A stretch of DNA of 64,000 nt from Dongia_B sp964406155. GTDB taxonomy: Bacteria > Pseudomonadota > Alphaproteobacteria > Dongiales > Dongiaceae. A program made the position numbers and the translations under genes. The notes beneath the pieces are model-generated. The model saw nothing but the letters and a program-made list of their open reading frames with translations. It did not search any database and was not told the DNA's origin. Below, piece after piece: positions 31,916 through 41,269 of this stretch (position 1 is the stretch's first letter; every line of letters begins with the position of its first letter). Location: the NCBI GenBank assembly GCA_964406155.1, contig CAYOQR010000024.1:1-64000 (forward strand), in the 5' to 3' direction.

Positions 31916-34249
31916 ATGCGCCGCCCGAATCCCCCGCATTCCCTGAATCCCCGACATCCTGCGCGGGCTGCTCCCTGGCTTGTTCTCTTTTCATGCCTCG
32001 GGCTCGCGGCCCTGTTCGTCACCATGCCGGCGGTTCAGGCTTTCGCCGCCGGGATCACGGAAAAGGGTCCGTCTGAGTTCATTTTCCTGATCCAGATCGT
32101 GGTGCTTGTCGGTCTCGGCCGGCTGCTGGGCGAGGGCATGCAGCGGATCGGCCAGCCGACGGTGATGGGGCAATTGCTGGCCGGCATCCTGCTCGGTCCC
32201 TCGGGGCTCGGCGCGCTCTGGCCGGCGGGGCAGCATTACCTGTTCCCCGCGGCGCCCGAGCAGAAGGCGATGATCGACGGTCTGGCGCAGTTCGGCGTCC
32301 TGCTGCTGCTGCTGCTGGCGGGGATGGAAACGGATCTCAAGCTGGTGCGGCGGATCGGCCGGGCGGCGGCCAGCGTCTCCATCGCCGGCATCTGTCTGCC
32401 CTTCGCCTGCGGCTTCGCCCTCGGCCAGGTTTTGCCCGCATCGCTGCTGCCCGATCCCCAGGAACGGGTGATGGCCTCGCTGCTGCTGGGCACGGCGCTC
32501 TCGATCTCGTCGGTGAAGATCGTCGCCATTGTCGTGCGCGAGATGAATTTCATGCGCCGCAATGTCGGCCAGATCATCCTCGCCTCGGCGGTGATCGACG
32601 ACACGATCGGTTGGATCATCATCGCCATCACCTTCAGCCTGGCGCGCCACGGCTCGCTGGATGCCGGCAGTCTGGCGCAGAGCATTCTCGGCACGTTGGC
32701 CTTCCTGGTGATCAGCCTGACCGTCGGGCGGCGGCTGGTCTTCCCCCTGATCCGCTGGACCAACGACAATTTCCGCAGCGAGCTGCCGGTCATCAGCCTG
32801 ATCCTGGTGCTGATGGGCGTGCTGGCCATGATCACCCATGCGATCGGCGTCCATACCGTGCTCGGCGCCTTTGTCGCCGGCATCCTGATCGGTGAATCGC
32901 CGATCCTGACGCGGCAGATCGATCAGCAGTTGCGTGGCCTGATCACCGCCTTGTTCGCACCTGTCTTCTTCGGCCTTGCCGGCCTCTCGGCGGATCTCAC
33001 GATCCTGCATCAGCCGGACCTGCTGCTGCTGACCGTGGGACTGATCGCCATCGCCACTGTCGGCAAGTTCTCCGGCGCCTTCATCGGTGGCACGTTGGGC
33101 GGGATGAGCCAGGGCGAATCCCTGGCGCTGGCCAGCGGCATGAATGCACGTGGCTCGACCGAGGTGATCGTTGCGACGATCGGTCTCTCGGCGGGACTGC
33201 TGAGCCAGAATCTCTATACCATGATCCTCACCATGGCGGTCGTCACCACCCTGGCCATGCCGCCGATGCTGCGCTGGTCGCTGTCGCGTCTGCCGCTGAG
33301 CGAGGCGGAGCGGGTACGGCTGTCGCGTGAGGAAATCGAGGCGAGCGGCTTCCTCTCGACCGTCGAACGCCTGCTGCTGGCGGTGGATCGCAGCCCGACC
33401 GGCCGCTTTACCTCGCGCCTGACCGGCATGATTGCCGGCGCGCGCGGCATTCCGATCACGGTCCTGCATCTCGCGGATGACGACGCGATGCCCGCGCGGC
33501 TGACGGCGGGCAGGGCGGCCGGACGGGCGACCCCGGAATCGGCCCTCGCCGACGGTGCGAATGTGGCGGCCCGCGCCACCGGCGAACCTCATGCCCTGGT
33601 CCCCGAGCGGATCGCCGTCAGGAACATGCAGAACACGGCGGCAGCGATGGAACGCGCGGTCGCCGCAGAGGCCGGCAAGGGCTATGACCTGCTGCTGGTC
33701 GGGCTGGAGACGATGACGGCGCCTGACGGCGGCTTTCACGATCAGGTGTCGCAGATCGCCGCCAGTTTCAACGGGCCGCTGCTGACCGTCGTCGCGCGGG
33801 GCGATCATCTCGAGCGGCCGGCGACCAGCGGCTTCAAGATCCTGCTGCCGGTCAGCGGCACGGCGGTTTCGACCCGGGCCGCCGAACTCGCCATTGCCAT
33901 CGCCCGGGCGAATAATGCGTCTCTGACCGCGCTCTATGTCGCAGCCACCACCAAGGGCGAACGCGCGGCTGCTGGCCAGGCCGCGGAGACCATGGCGACG
34001 CTGCCGCAGGAAGAAGCCTTCCTCAAGGACATCGTCGATCTGGCCGAGCGCTACAATGTGGTGATGCGCACCGCGATCCGCGGCCATGGCGAGCCGCATA
34101 AGGCGATCCTGCGCGAGGCGCGGCGCGGCGGCTACAATCTCATCATCATGGGCGTCAACCGGCGGCAGGGCGATGCGCTCTTCTTCGGCAATGTGCCCGG
34201 CGCCGTGCTCGACCAGGCCCAAGCCTCGCTGATCTTCCTCGCGAGTTGA
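31916..34249 (+). CDS. CPA2-type cation/proton antiporter with tandem universal-stress domains
   Basis: 777 residues. Helices from about residue 55 form a KefB/Na+-H+ exchanger unit of the CPA2 family, with GQPTVMGQLLAGILLGPSGLG, then ASAVIDDTIGWIIIAI (the DD of the transport site) and MNARGSTEVIVATIGL. The first 45 residues look like a signal or extra helix. From about 470 on there are two USP-like domains (GIPITVLHLADDD...; FKILLPVSGTAVSTRAAELAIAIARANNASL), the second ending NLIIMGVNRRQGDALFFGNVPGAVLDQ with an ATP-type G-x2-G loop remnant. Likely a nucleotide- or stress-regulated K+ or Na+ antiporter. Confidence 0.83.
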   Translation: MRRPNPPHSLNPRHPARAAPWLVLFSCLGLAALFVTMPAVQAFAAGITEKGPSEFIFLIQIVVLVGLGRLLGEGMQRIGQPTVMGQLLAGILLGPSGLGALWPAGQHYLFPAAPEQKAMIDGLAQFGVLLLLLLAGMETDLKLVRRIGRAAASVSIAGICLPFACGFALGQVLPASLLPDPQERVMASLLLGTALSISSVKIVAIVVREMNFMRRNVGQIILASAVIDDTIGWIIIAITFSLARHGSLDAGSLAQSILGTLAFLVISLTVGRRLVFPLIRWTNDNFRSELPVISLILVLMGVLAMITHAIGVHTVLGAFVAGILIGESPILTRQIDQQLRGLITALFAPVFFGLAGLSADLTILHQPDLLLLTVGLIAIATVGKFSGAFIGGTLGGMSQGESLALASGMNARGSTEVIVATIGLSAGLLSQNLYTMILTMAVVTTLAMPPMLRWSLSRLPLSEAERVRLSREEIEASGFLSTVERLLLAVDRSPTGRFTSRLTGMIAGARGIPITVLHLADDDAMPARLTAGRAAGRATPESALADGANVAARATGEPHALVPERIAVRNMQNTAAAMERAVAAEAGKGYDLLLVGLETMTAPDGGFHDQVSQIAASFNGPLLTVVARGDHLERPATSGFKILLPVSGTAVSTRAAELAIAIARANNASLTALYVAATTKGERAAAGQAAETMATLPQEEAFLKDIVDLAERYNVVMRTAIRGHGEPHKAILREARRGGYNLIIMGVNRRQGDALFFGNVPGAVLDQAQASLIFLAS

Positions 34250-34255
34250 GGGGCG

Positions 34256-35605
34256 CTACAGCCGGTTCAGGAGGTCGAGCAGCGCCGGCCGGCTCTCCAG
34301 GCCGATGCCGGGCATGTCAGGTGGCCCGGCACAGCCATCCAGGAGGACATGGCCATCGCTGAGGGCGGCTGTCTCGGCCAACCCGCCGAAGGGCTGGAAG
34401 CTGCGGGGATTCATCTCGGCGCCGCCGAGGCCGAGGGCGGCGGCGATCTGCAGCGAGAAGAGATGGCCGCCATGGGGCCAGAAGGCGGTGCGCGGCCAGC
34501 CCGCCTGTTCGAAAGCGGCGACGATCTCCAGGTAATGCGTCAGGCCGTAGCAATGCACCGGATCGAACAGGAGGATGTCGCGATCCGGCCGCAGGCCACC
34601 ATGGCGGTGCAGCAGCTTCGCCTCCGCCAAAGAGAACAGTGCTTCGCCGGCGGCGATGGGTGGGGCATAGAAGCTGGCGACATGGGCCTGGGTGTCGAAA
34701 TCCAGGGGATCGCAGAGATCCTCGAACCAGCGCAGCCCGACCGGCGACAGCACCGATGCCATCCGCACCGCATCCTCATGGCCATAGGCGTTCATCGCAT
34801 CGACGGCGAGATGGGCCGGCGAGGGCAGCAGCTTCAGCACGGTCTCGATGCGCTGCAGATCCTCCGCCTGGCTGGCGGCGCCGATCTTGATCTTGAGATG
34901 GGTATAGCCCTGATCGAGAAAGCCGTGCATCTCGTCGGCGAGCCGGGCCAGGTCATCCGCCGGATAAAGATAACCGCCCGAGGCATAGACCGGCACCCGG
35001 CTCCCTGTCGCCCGGCTCGTCGGCGCCTGGTCTACCGTCGCCTGCCCCGTCGATGCCTGGCCCGTCGATGCCTGGCCCGTCGATGCCTGGCCCGTCGTCG
35101 CCTGTTCCGCCGTCGCCAAGGACGGGGTGGGTGGCGGAGATGGGGGTGAGGGCAGGCTGCCCGTATGCTCGGCCAGGAAGCGGTGCAGCGGCAGGCCGGC
35201 GATCTTCGCCGCCGCGTCCCAGATCGCCATGTCCAGCGCGCCGACGGCGACGCAGCGTTCGCCATGGCCGCCGGCTTTCTCGCCCCGCATCATCACCGCC
35301 CAGGCCCGCATGGGGTCGAGATTGCCAGCCCCGATACTGCTCGCCTGCGGTGTCGTCAGCGCGGCGGCCTCGGCCCGCAGCAGGCGCGGGGCGAAGCGCT
35401 CGCGAATCAGCCCGCCTTGGCCGTAGCGGCCGAAGGAGGCGAAGCCGTAGCCGACGACCGGCTTGCCGTCGCGTTGCAGATCCGTCACCACGGCGACGAT
35501 GCTGGTAGTCAGCGTGCCCGGGTTGTCCAGGTTGCTGACAACTTGCGCCGGTTCACCATAGCGTGAGATCGACAGGGTCTGTTCGCGGATATCGACGATG
35601 CGCAT
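34256..35605 (-). CDS. Enolase-superfamily dehydratase, D-tartrate dehydratase-like, with repeat insert
   Basis: 449 residues. The opening MRIVDIREQTLSIS and motifs KPVVGYGFASFGRYGQGGLI and EKAGGHGERCVAVGALDMAIWDAAAKIAG match the D-(-)-tartrate dehydratase (TarD) type I remember from Bradyrhizobium, about 389 residues. Catalytic positions are kept: KIKIG (Lys238/Lys240), metal ligands Asp269, Glu295, Glu321, and His378 in PHGGH. Residues 150-202 are an insert of Pro-rich sequence and repeated GQAST units, encoded by a 15-bp array at 35033-35107. The family has only a short loop here, between the capping domain and the barrel. The reaction would remove water from an acid sugar; tartrate is the best guess. 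Confidence 0.78.
   Translation of the reverse strand: MRIVDIREQTLSISRYGEPAQVVSNLDNPGTLTTSIVAVVTDLQRDGKPVVGYGFASFGRYGQGGLIRERFAPRLLRAEAAALTTPQASSIGAGNLDPMRAWAVMMRGEKAGGHGERCVAVGALDMAIWDAAAKIAGLPLHRFLAEHTGSLPSPPSPPPTPSLATAEQATTGQASTGQASTGQASTGQATVDQAPTSRATGSRVPVYASGGYLYPADDLARLADEMHGFLDQGYTHLKIKIGAASQAEDLQRIETVLKLLPSPAHLAVDAMNAYGHEDAVRMASVLSPVGLRWFEDLCDPLDFDTQAHVASFYAPPIAAGEALFSLAEAKLLHRHGGLRPDRDILLFDPVHCYGLTHYLEIVAAFEQAGWPRTAFWPHGGHLFSLQIAAALGLGGAEMNPRSFQPFGGLAETAALSDGHVLLDGCAGPPDMPGIGLESRPALLDLLNRL
35033..35107. repeat. 15-bp in-frame tandem array inside the TarD-like gene
   Basis: CGTCGATGCCTGGCC occurs three times exactly (35048-35062, 35063-35077, 35078-35092) with diverged units on both sides. 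On the coding strand it encodes GQAST repeated. It lies in a loop of the enolase-type enzyme. Confidence 0.9.
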
Positions 35606-35835
35606 GCCGCATCATGGCCCGCCGCTCGCCGTTTTGTGAAGGGTTTCCACGGGAAAGGTCTCCGCAATGTGAAGTTGCCGCCGCTTCAACGAATCATTCA
35701 TCCATGTCATCTATATGTAATGGAGCGCGGTCGTGTCGGCCGCATCGGGCCCGCCGATCCCGGTGGCCCGATCTTTGATCCGCCGATCCCGGCGGCCCGA
35801 ACTTGACCCGCCGATCCGGCGGTATGGAGATGAGG

Positions 35836-36183
35836 ATGGTGGATTCCGCAACCGGAAAGACCTCGCGTCGCAAGGCGCGCCGGAGGACCGCCAAGGTCAT
35901 CGCCTTGCCGCGTGGCGGCAGTCGTCCGGCAAATGACAACGGCCCGCTGGCGCGGGCCGTATCGCAGATCGGCTCACACATCGATTCGCGGACCGGTTCA
36001 TCCGGGGGCTTGTCGGGATTGGCCCTGCCTGGGTTGGCCCTGCCCGGATTGGCCTTGCCTGGATTGTCTCTGGCCGGGCTGCCTCTGTCGTCGATGACCT
36101 GGTCGCCGGCGCTCTGGCCCGCCGCTTTCCTGCTCTCCGCCTGGACCTCCTGGTACAACTTCACCATCCGCCCCCGCGACTGA
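35836..36183 (+). CDS. Small protein with LALPG repeats
   Basis: 115 residues from an ATG at 35836 (GGAG 6 bases upstream; earlier in-frame ATGs at 35824 and 35830 are possible). The N-terminus is very basic and runs KVIALPRGGSRPANDN, the ANDN motif also seen at 5832-6101. Residues about 60-85 are four LALPG-type pentapeptides encoded by a 15-bp array at 36019-36078. The C-terminal MTWSPALWPAAFLLSAWTSW is hydrophobic and could be a membrane anchor. Function unknown. Confidence 0.5.
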   Translation: MVDSATGKTSRRKARRRTAKVIALPRGGSRPANDNGPLARAVSQIGSHIDSRTGSSGGLSGLALPGLALPGLALPGLSLAGLPLSSMTWSPALWPAAFLLSAWTSWYNFTIRPRD

Positions 36184-36234
36184 GCTCCGGCGAGACTATC
36201 GCCAGGCCGCCCGATTCCGTGTCGGCGCCGTTTC

Positions 36235-36800
36235 TTCACGTCGATACCGTGCGCTGCCCTTGCCATGGATCCCCGGATCAAGTCCGGGGATGACAGAGGT
36301 GGGTGAGGTCGGCGATGTGCGAACCCGGCGATGGTGCTGAGCGATGATGCCTGGCGATGACGCGGCAGAGAACCCATGGTCGGGCAAGGTCCATAGCCAT
36401 CGGGCAGGATCCGTGGCGACCAATTCGTAAGAGTTCGCACCGCGACCGCCACCTCCCCACCTGTCACCCTCGGGCTTGACCCCCTCGGCGTAGACCGACA
36501 TTCGTTGGCGGGGTCCATGGTAGATGCCGTGCGCTGTCTCTGCCATGGAGCCACGGATCAAATCCACTGTTGTCCGGTTAAGGGTGACCTTCGTCCGTGG
36601 GAACATGTGATAGATCGGGAGGAGAGAGGCTTGAACTGCAAACATCTCGTATGCCTCCGCCACCCCTCACCCCGACCCTCTTTCCGCAAGCGGGGCGAGG
36701 GAGCCTAAGGGCTTATATCGCTCGGTAATTCCGAGTGATAAATGACGGCATCTCCCTCGCCCCGTGAGAACGGGGAGAGAGGGTGGGGGTGAGGAGTGGC
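36235..36800. repeat. R3 and R1 repeat cluster
   Basis: R3 pieces (36235-36290, 36465-36560) are followed by an R1 inverted pair (36657-36704 and 36755-36800) around about 50 unique bases. The stretch 36184-36914 has no gene that I can support. Confidence 0.75.
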
Positions 36801-36914
36801 GGCATCAGATGAGACGCTTGCAGTTGACGTCTCTTTCGCATCGAGAGGTGCCTAACGCCCGAGTTATCGCACCTCCACAAATCACTCTCCATCTTTTTTC
36901 GGACTACAATGGGC

Positions 36915-37361
36915 TTAGTCCGGCAATCCAGGCGCGCGCGAATGGGCGCCGCCTGGCTCGACCACGCCGGTCAGGGCGGAGCCGACCGCTTCCGGGTCGT
37001 GCTTCAGGGCCGCATCCGCCAGCGAAATGACACCGACCAGTTGTTTCTCGCGGTTCACCACCGGCAAGCGTCGCACTTTCCAATCGCCCATATTCTCGAT
37101 CACGCGGTCGATCTCTTCATCCGAGAAGCAATACTCGACTTCCGGCGTCATCACGTCGCGCACGCGGTTGTTGCCGGTCATGCCGACCGCGACACCCCGC
37201 GTGACGATATCCCGGTCCGTCACCGTGCCGATGAGGCGGGTGCCATCGCCAACCGGCAAAAAGCCGATATCCTCCCTGGCCATCAACTGCGCGACATCCA
37301 TCAATGAATCTTCGGGGCCGACCAAATAAATTTCGGCGGTCATGATCTTCGCAACTTTCAT
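36915..37361 (-). CDS. CBS-domain protein
   Basis: 148 residues with two CBS motifs. The first starts KVAKIMTAEIYLVGPEDSLMDVAQLMAREDIGFLPVGDGTRLIGTVTDRDIVTRGVAVGM; the second is MTPEVEYCFSDEEIDRVIENMGDWKVRRLPVVNREKQLVGVISLADAALKHD. The pair would fold into one Bateman module that binds an adenosyl ligand. Stand-alone members of this type regulate diverse enzymes or transport. GGAG lies 7 bases before the ATG at 37361. The C-terminal 20 residues (GGAHSRAPGLPD) are a non-conserved tail. Confidence 0.88.
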   Translation of the reverse strand: MKVAKIMTAEIYLVGPEDSLMDVAQLMAREDIGFLPVGDGTRLIGTVTDRDIVTRGVAVGMTGNNRVRDVMTPEVEYCFSDEEIDRVIENMGDWKVRRLPVVNREKQLVGVISLADAALKHDPEAVGSALTGVVEPGGAHSRAPGLPD

Positions 37362-37658
37362 GACAATGCTCCGTCTCTTTCACTCAACTATGTGTTGGCG
37401 GTGGGACGCGAAAATGGGACGAGAAATCGGCCCCTCATCACGTGATGAGCGGTCGCCCATCGCTAAGTGCAACAGAACGAGTTCACGGTAGTTCCATAAA
37501 ACATCGGCTGAAGAAGGAAGCGGTGCGAGAAAACAGGGAGAAATTCCACGTCGTCATCGTTACCTCAATAAGAACAATCCAGGTTGATTGGCCAGTGAGA
37601 ACGGCCAGTGAGAACAGCCAGTGGGAGCGGATAGGGGAGGTGAGAGACGGAGGCATCG

Positions 37659-37877
37659 ATGGCAAATCATCCATCCGACCGACAGGCATCGGACGGGCAT
37701 GACAACCGGCACGACAAACGGGCGGCGAAGGAGGATTTGCAGCACGACCCGGCGGAAAAGGCGCGGCAGGGTGAGATCATCCTGCGCAAGCCGTGGCAAC
37801 GCATGGTCTTCCTCGGCAGTCTGGCCGGTGTGATGATCCTGGCAATTGTCCTTATGCTGACGAGTTACGTGACGTAG
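37659..37877 (+). CDS. Small single-pass membrane protein
   Basis: 72 residues. A polar, His/Asp-rich N-terminal half (DGHDNRHDKRAAKEDLQHDPAEKARQGEIILR) leads into one strong helix (RMVFLGSLAGVMILAIVLML). GGAGG lies 7 bases before the ATG. Such short proteins are common in this class of bacteria and have no assigned role. Downstream bases 37866-37915 repeat GTTACGT-type units, another degenerate array against a stop codon. Confidence 0.65.
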   Translation: MANHPSDRQASDGHDNRHDKRAAKEDLQHDPAEKARQGEIILRKPWQRMVFLGSLAGVMILAIVLMLTSYVT

Positions 37878-37947
37878 GCCTGGTTACGTCACCTAGTGGT
37901 TACGTCACGTAGGGCCGGGCACTGCTCAAGAAAGCCGCGCCATGAGC

Positions 37948-38616
37948 TTACGAGCCTGCGGCGTCAGTGGAGTGCAGGTCCCGTGCCAGAATCAGCGCAG
38001 CCTCGATGCCTTGCTTCAGAAGGCGCTTTGAGAGGGCCGCGTCGCTGACCGCACGGGCAAGCTGCAGACTGCCCAGCATGGTGGCGAAGATTGCCCAAGC
38101 TCGATCCTGACGGGCGCGATCCTGGCGGGCACGGTCCTGGTGCTTGTTTTTGGCAATCGCGGGCGGCAGGTGATCGGCGATCACGCCGGTGACGCGCTGC
38201 AAGGATTCGGTAAAGGCCGCGCGGGTCTCCGGCGCATGTCGGGCGATTTCGGCGGCGAGGCTGGCGGCAGCACAGCCCTGATCCGGACGATCGCGATGGG
38301 TGGGGCTGAGATAGAAGCGCAGGATCTTCTCCAATCCCCGCAAGGTGTCCGCTTCATGATCCGATCCCGCCACATCTGACTTCCCCGCCAGCCGCGACAA
38401 TGTCTCGGCCGATTGTGCGAGGACGGCGGTGAGGCTTTCCTCAACCAGGGCTTCCTTCGAGGGAAAATGCGCATAGAAGCCGCCATGGGTCAGGCCGGCC
38501 TCGGCCATCAGCGCGGCGATGCCGACTGCTTCGATCCCATCGGCGCGGAAGCGCCGGGCGGCGGTTTCCAGAACCTGGCGTCGTGTTTCGGCCTTGTGGG
38601 TCTTGCTGTAGCGCAT
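37948..38616 (-). CDS. TetR family regulator
   Basis: 222 residues from the ATG at 38616, with GGAG 5 bases upstream; the longer frame to 38685 is rejected. The DNA-binding helices are ETRRQVLETAARRFRADGIE, AVGIAALMAEAGLTHGGFYAHFPSKEALVEESL. The rest is an all-helical sensor with a short DRARQ repeat (encoded by 15-bp units at about 38103-38132). It is divergent from the thiolase gene, and the intergenic palindrome at 38737 makes that gene its likely target. Confidence 0.85.
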   Translation of the reverse strand: MRYSKTHKAETRRQVLETAARRFRADGIEAVGIAALMAEAGLTHGGFYAHFPSKEALVEESLTAVLAQSAETLSRLAGKSDVAGSDHEADTLRGLEKILRFYLSPTHRDRPDQGCAAASLAAEIARHAPETRAAFTESLQRVTGVIADHLPPAIAKNKHQDRARQDRARQDRAWAIFATMLGSLQLARAVSDAALSKRLLKQGIEAALILARDLHSTDAAGS

Positions 38617-38725
38617 CTGGTCTCCACTCTGTTCGGTCCGGTTTCGTTCCCGCTTGCGCGACGGGCCAGCGGCGAAAAAAGGCAAGGATAACAGGCTTCC
38701 GCCATCTCTGCTTCTTTGGTGCCCC

Positions 38726-38757
38726 TTGACTATATAATATGACGATCATCATATAAA
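38726..38757 (+). promoter_or_regulatory. Thiolase promoter region with TetR-operator-like palindrome
   Basis: ATATGACGATCATCATAT (38737-38754) matches its reverse complement at 16 of 18 positions. It sits directly after a -35-like TTGACT (38726-38731) and covers the spacer and the A/T-rich -10 area on the plus strand. The TetR gene starts 110 bases upstream on the other strand. Confidence 0.55.
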
Positions 38758-38886
38758 CAGGGTGTGGCAGGATAAGGTTTCGCTGTCCTGCGCCGTTACC
38801 GGGACTTGCCGTCCCGCCTGTGATTTTCCAGTCGTGTGATTTTCCCGCCGTGGGTTGAACCAGTCGTGCTTGAAGGAGAGACCGTC

Positions 38887-40083
38887 ATGCCGAGCACCCC
38901 AGCAAAAGATCCCGTCATCATCGCCGCCGCGACGCGCACACCGCTTGGCCGCTTCCTGGGGGACCTGTCCGGCCTGACGGGGCCGCAACTGGGTGCCCAT
39001 GTGATCCGCGCGGCGCTTGCCCAGGCGAAGCTCGCGCCGGAGAAGGTGGACGAGGTGCTGATGGGCTGTGTCCTGCCGGCCGGGCATGGCCAGGCCCCGG
39101 CGCGTCAGGCGATGCGCGGTGCCGGCCTGCCCGATGCGACGGGTGCCACCACCGTCAACAAGGTTTGCGGCTCCGGCATGAAGGCGACCATGCTCGGCCA
39201 TGACCTGCTGCTCGCCGGTTCGGCGGAAATCGTGGTGACCGGCGGCATGGAGAGCATGTCGAACGCGCCTTATCTGCTGGCCAAGGCGCGCGGCGGCTAT
39301 CGCGTCGGCCATGACCGGATACTGGATCACATGATGATGGACGGCCTCGAAGACGCTTATGAGGGCGGCCGGCCCATGGGCAGTTTCGGCGAGGCGACGG
39401 CGCAGGCCTATCAGTTCACCCGCGCGGAGCAGGACGCCTATGCCATCCGCACCCTGACGCGGGCGCGCGACGCCATAGAGGGCGGCGTCTTCGCCGCCGA
39501 GATCACACCGGTCGAGGTGCCGGCCAAGGGCGGCGCGGTGAAGGTGGAGCGCGACGAGAATCCGCTGAAGCTGTCGCCCGAGAAGATCCCCAATCTGAAG
39601 CCGGCTTTCGCCGCCAATGGCACCGTCACCGCGGCCAGCTCATCCGCCAATGCCGATGGCGCGGCGGCGTTGGTGCTGACGCGCCGGTCGGTGGCCGAGC
39701 GCGAGGGCCTGCCGATCCTGGCCGAGATCAAGGCCCATGCCACCCACAGCCAGGACCCCGCGTGGTTCACCACGGCGCCAATCCCCGCCATCCGCAAGGT
39801 ACTGGAGAAAGCCGGCTGGTCGGCCGGCGAGGTCGATCTCTTCGAAATCAATGAGGCCTTCGCCGTCGTCGTCATGGCGGCGATGCGCGATCTCGATCTG
39901 CCGGTGGAGAAGGTGAATGTCCATGGCGGCGCCTGCGCCCTCGGTCACCCGATCGGTGCCACCGGCGCCCGCATCATCGTCACCCTGCTGCATGCCCTGC
40001 AGCACCACGGCGGCAAACGCGGCATCGCCTCGCTCTGCATCGGCGGCGGCGAGGCGACAGCGATCGCGATCGAGCGGGTGTGA
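38887..40083 (+). CDS. Acetyl-CoA acetyltransferase (thiolase)
   Basis: 398 residues. The nucleophile Cys94 is in NKVCGSGMKA. The second half has the GGACALGHPIGATGARI histidine motif and the C-terminal CIGGGEATAIAIERV with its catalytic Cys. This is the degradative/biosynthetic thiolase II fold, catalysing acetyl-CoA and acyl-CoA exchange in fatty-acid, ketone-body or polyhydroxybutyrate metabolism. The ATG at 38887 follows AGGAGA by 8 bases. No beta-oxidation partner genes are next to it; the adjacent TetR gene is its likely repressor. Confidence 0.9.
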   Translation: MPSTPAKDPVIIAAATRTPLGRFLGDLSGLTGPQLGAHVIRAALAQAKLAPEKVDEVLMGCVLPAGHGQAPARQAMRGAGLPDATGATTVNKVCGSGMKATMLGHDLLLAGSAEIVVTGGMESMSNAPYLLAKARGGYRVGHDRILDHMMMDGLEDAYEGGRPMGSFGEATAQAYQFTRAEQDAYAIRTLTRARDAIEGGVFAAEITPVEVPAKGGAVKVERDENPLKLSPEKIPNLKPAFAANGTVTAASSSANADGAAALVLTRRSVAEREGLPILAEIKAHATHSQDPAWFTTAPIPAIRKVLEKAGWSAGEVDLFEINEAFAVVVMAAMRDLDLPVEKVNVHGGACALGHPIGATGARIIVTLLHALQHHGGKRGIASLCIGGGEATAIAIERV

Positions 40084-40124
40084 ATGAAGTAAAGCGACCG
40101 TCAAGGCCTCATTCGTTGCCGCCA

Positions 40125-40250
40125 CCCCCTCATCCCGACCCTCTCTCGCCCCGTCGGGGTAGGCCGACATTCGTCGGCAGGGCAATCCATGGAAGATGCC
40201 GTGTGCTGCTTTCACCATGGACCCCCCGGGTCGAGCCCGGGGTGACAATG
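40125..40250. repeat. Degenerate R1 fused to R3 repeat
   Basis: CCCCTCATCCCGACCCTCTC begins the R1-like part; an R3 partner (TCACCATGGACCCCCCGGGT then GAGCCCGGGGTGACAA) ends it near 40250. The insert GTAGGCCGACATTCGTCGGC is another repeated module. It resembles the module at 31427-31460, GGCGCCGGCCGACATTCGTC. Confidence 0.65.
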
Positions 40251-40333
40251 AGTAAGGTGCGGCATCGTGTGAAACTGGCAGGAGAGAAGGGTGAGGGGAT
40301 AGAACCCGGACGTTCCCTGATCAGCCCTGCACC

Positions 40334-41269
40334 TCATCCACCTGCAGCGAGGCCGATGGCGAGCCAGGCTTCGATCGTGTCCTCGACAGCCGTCGTCGGC
40401 TTCGGTGCCATCTGCGCCGGCGCTGCCGAGGTGACGCCGAGCAGGCCGAGCACACGGTCGCGCAGGCGCAGGAAGGCGGGATCGGAGCGGTGGCGTGCTT
40501 CGGGCAGCACGACGGGAAGGATATGGGCGATGCGGCCGGGATTGGGCTGCATGACGGCGATGTGGTTGCCGAGATAGACCGCCTCGTCGACATCATGGGT
40601 CACCAGGATGGCGGTGATGCCTTCCTGGCGCACGATGCGCCTGATCTCGTCCTGCAGCCGCAGCCGGGTGAGGGCGTCGAGCGCTCCCAAGGGTTCATCC
40701 AGCAGCAGGAAGCGTGGCCGGTTGACGAGCGCGCGGGCGATGGCGACACGCTGGCGCATGCCACCGGAAAGCTGTGCCGGATAGGCGGCGGCGAAATCCG
40801 CCAAGCCGACCAGATCGAGATGCGCGCGGATGGTCTCGCGTTTCTGCACCGCGCTGAGCTTGCTCTTGCGCAGCGCGATGGCGACATTGCGCTCGACCGT
40901 CAGCCAGGGCAGCAGGCGGTGTTCCTGAAAGACGATGCCGCGATCGAGGCCGGGCCTGGTGACCGGCGCGCCGTCGATGCGGACCTCGCCGCCGTGATGC
41001 GGATCGAGGCCGAGGATCAGGCGCAGCAAAGTGGATTTGCCGCAGCCGGAACTGCCGACGATGCTGAGGAACTCACCCGGCGCGATCCGCAGATCGATGT
41101 CGCGCAGGGCTTCGACCCGCTTGCCGGCGACCTGGAAGGTCTTGCCGATGCCGATCAGTTCCAAGGCGGGTTCGGGGGCCGCCGCATGGGCATGGATGCC
41201 GTCGCCGGTTTCCAGATGCAGATGGGAATGGGCATGGTCGCGATGAGGGAAGGCTGCATGATCCGTCAT
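40334..41269 (-). CDS. ssuB: ABC transporter ATP-binding protein, SsuB/TauB-like
   Basis: 311 residues. A His-rich N-terminal tail (HRDHAHSHLHLETGDGIHAHA) precedes the ATPase core: Walker A GSSGCGKST, signature LSGGMRQR, Walker B LLLDEP, and the switch His in LVTHDVDEA. It is the energy-coupling subunit for the two permeases that precede it, overlapping the 256-residue permease gene by 4 bases. The family imports sulfonates, sulfate esters or similar anions. The His-rich tail could bind metal but is not needed for function. Confidence 0.83.
   Translation of the reverse strand: MTDHAAFPHRDHAHSHLHLETGDGIHAHAAAPEPALELIGIGKTFQVAGKRVEALRDIDLRIAPGEFLSIVGSSGCGKSTLLRLILGLDPHHGGEVRIDGAPVTRPGLDRGIVFQEHRLLPWLTVERNVAIALRKSKLSAVQKRETIRAHLDLVGLADFAAAYPAQLSGGMRQRVAIARALVNRPRFLLLDEPLGALDALTRLRLQDEIRRIVRQEGITAILVTHDVDEAVYLGNHIAVMQPNPGRIAHILPVVLPEARHRSDPAFLRLRDRVLGLLGVTSAAPAQMAPKPTTAVEDTIEAWLAIGLAAGG

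Noticed and set aside
31991..34222. 743-codon frame opposite the CPA2 antiporter
   Set aside because: Same reason: antisense of a conserved membrane protein, and no hydrophobic pattern or motif of its own.
35803..35835. Upstream starts of the LALPG small protein
   Set aside because: The ribosome site GGAG fits the ATG at 35836; the earlier codons lie in a G/C repeat region.
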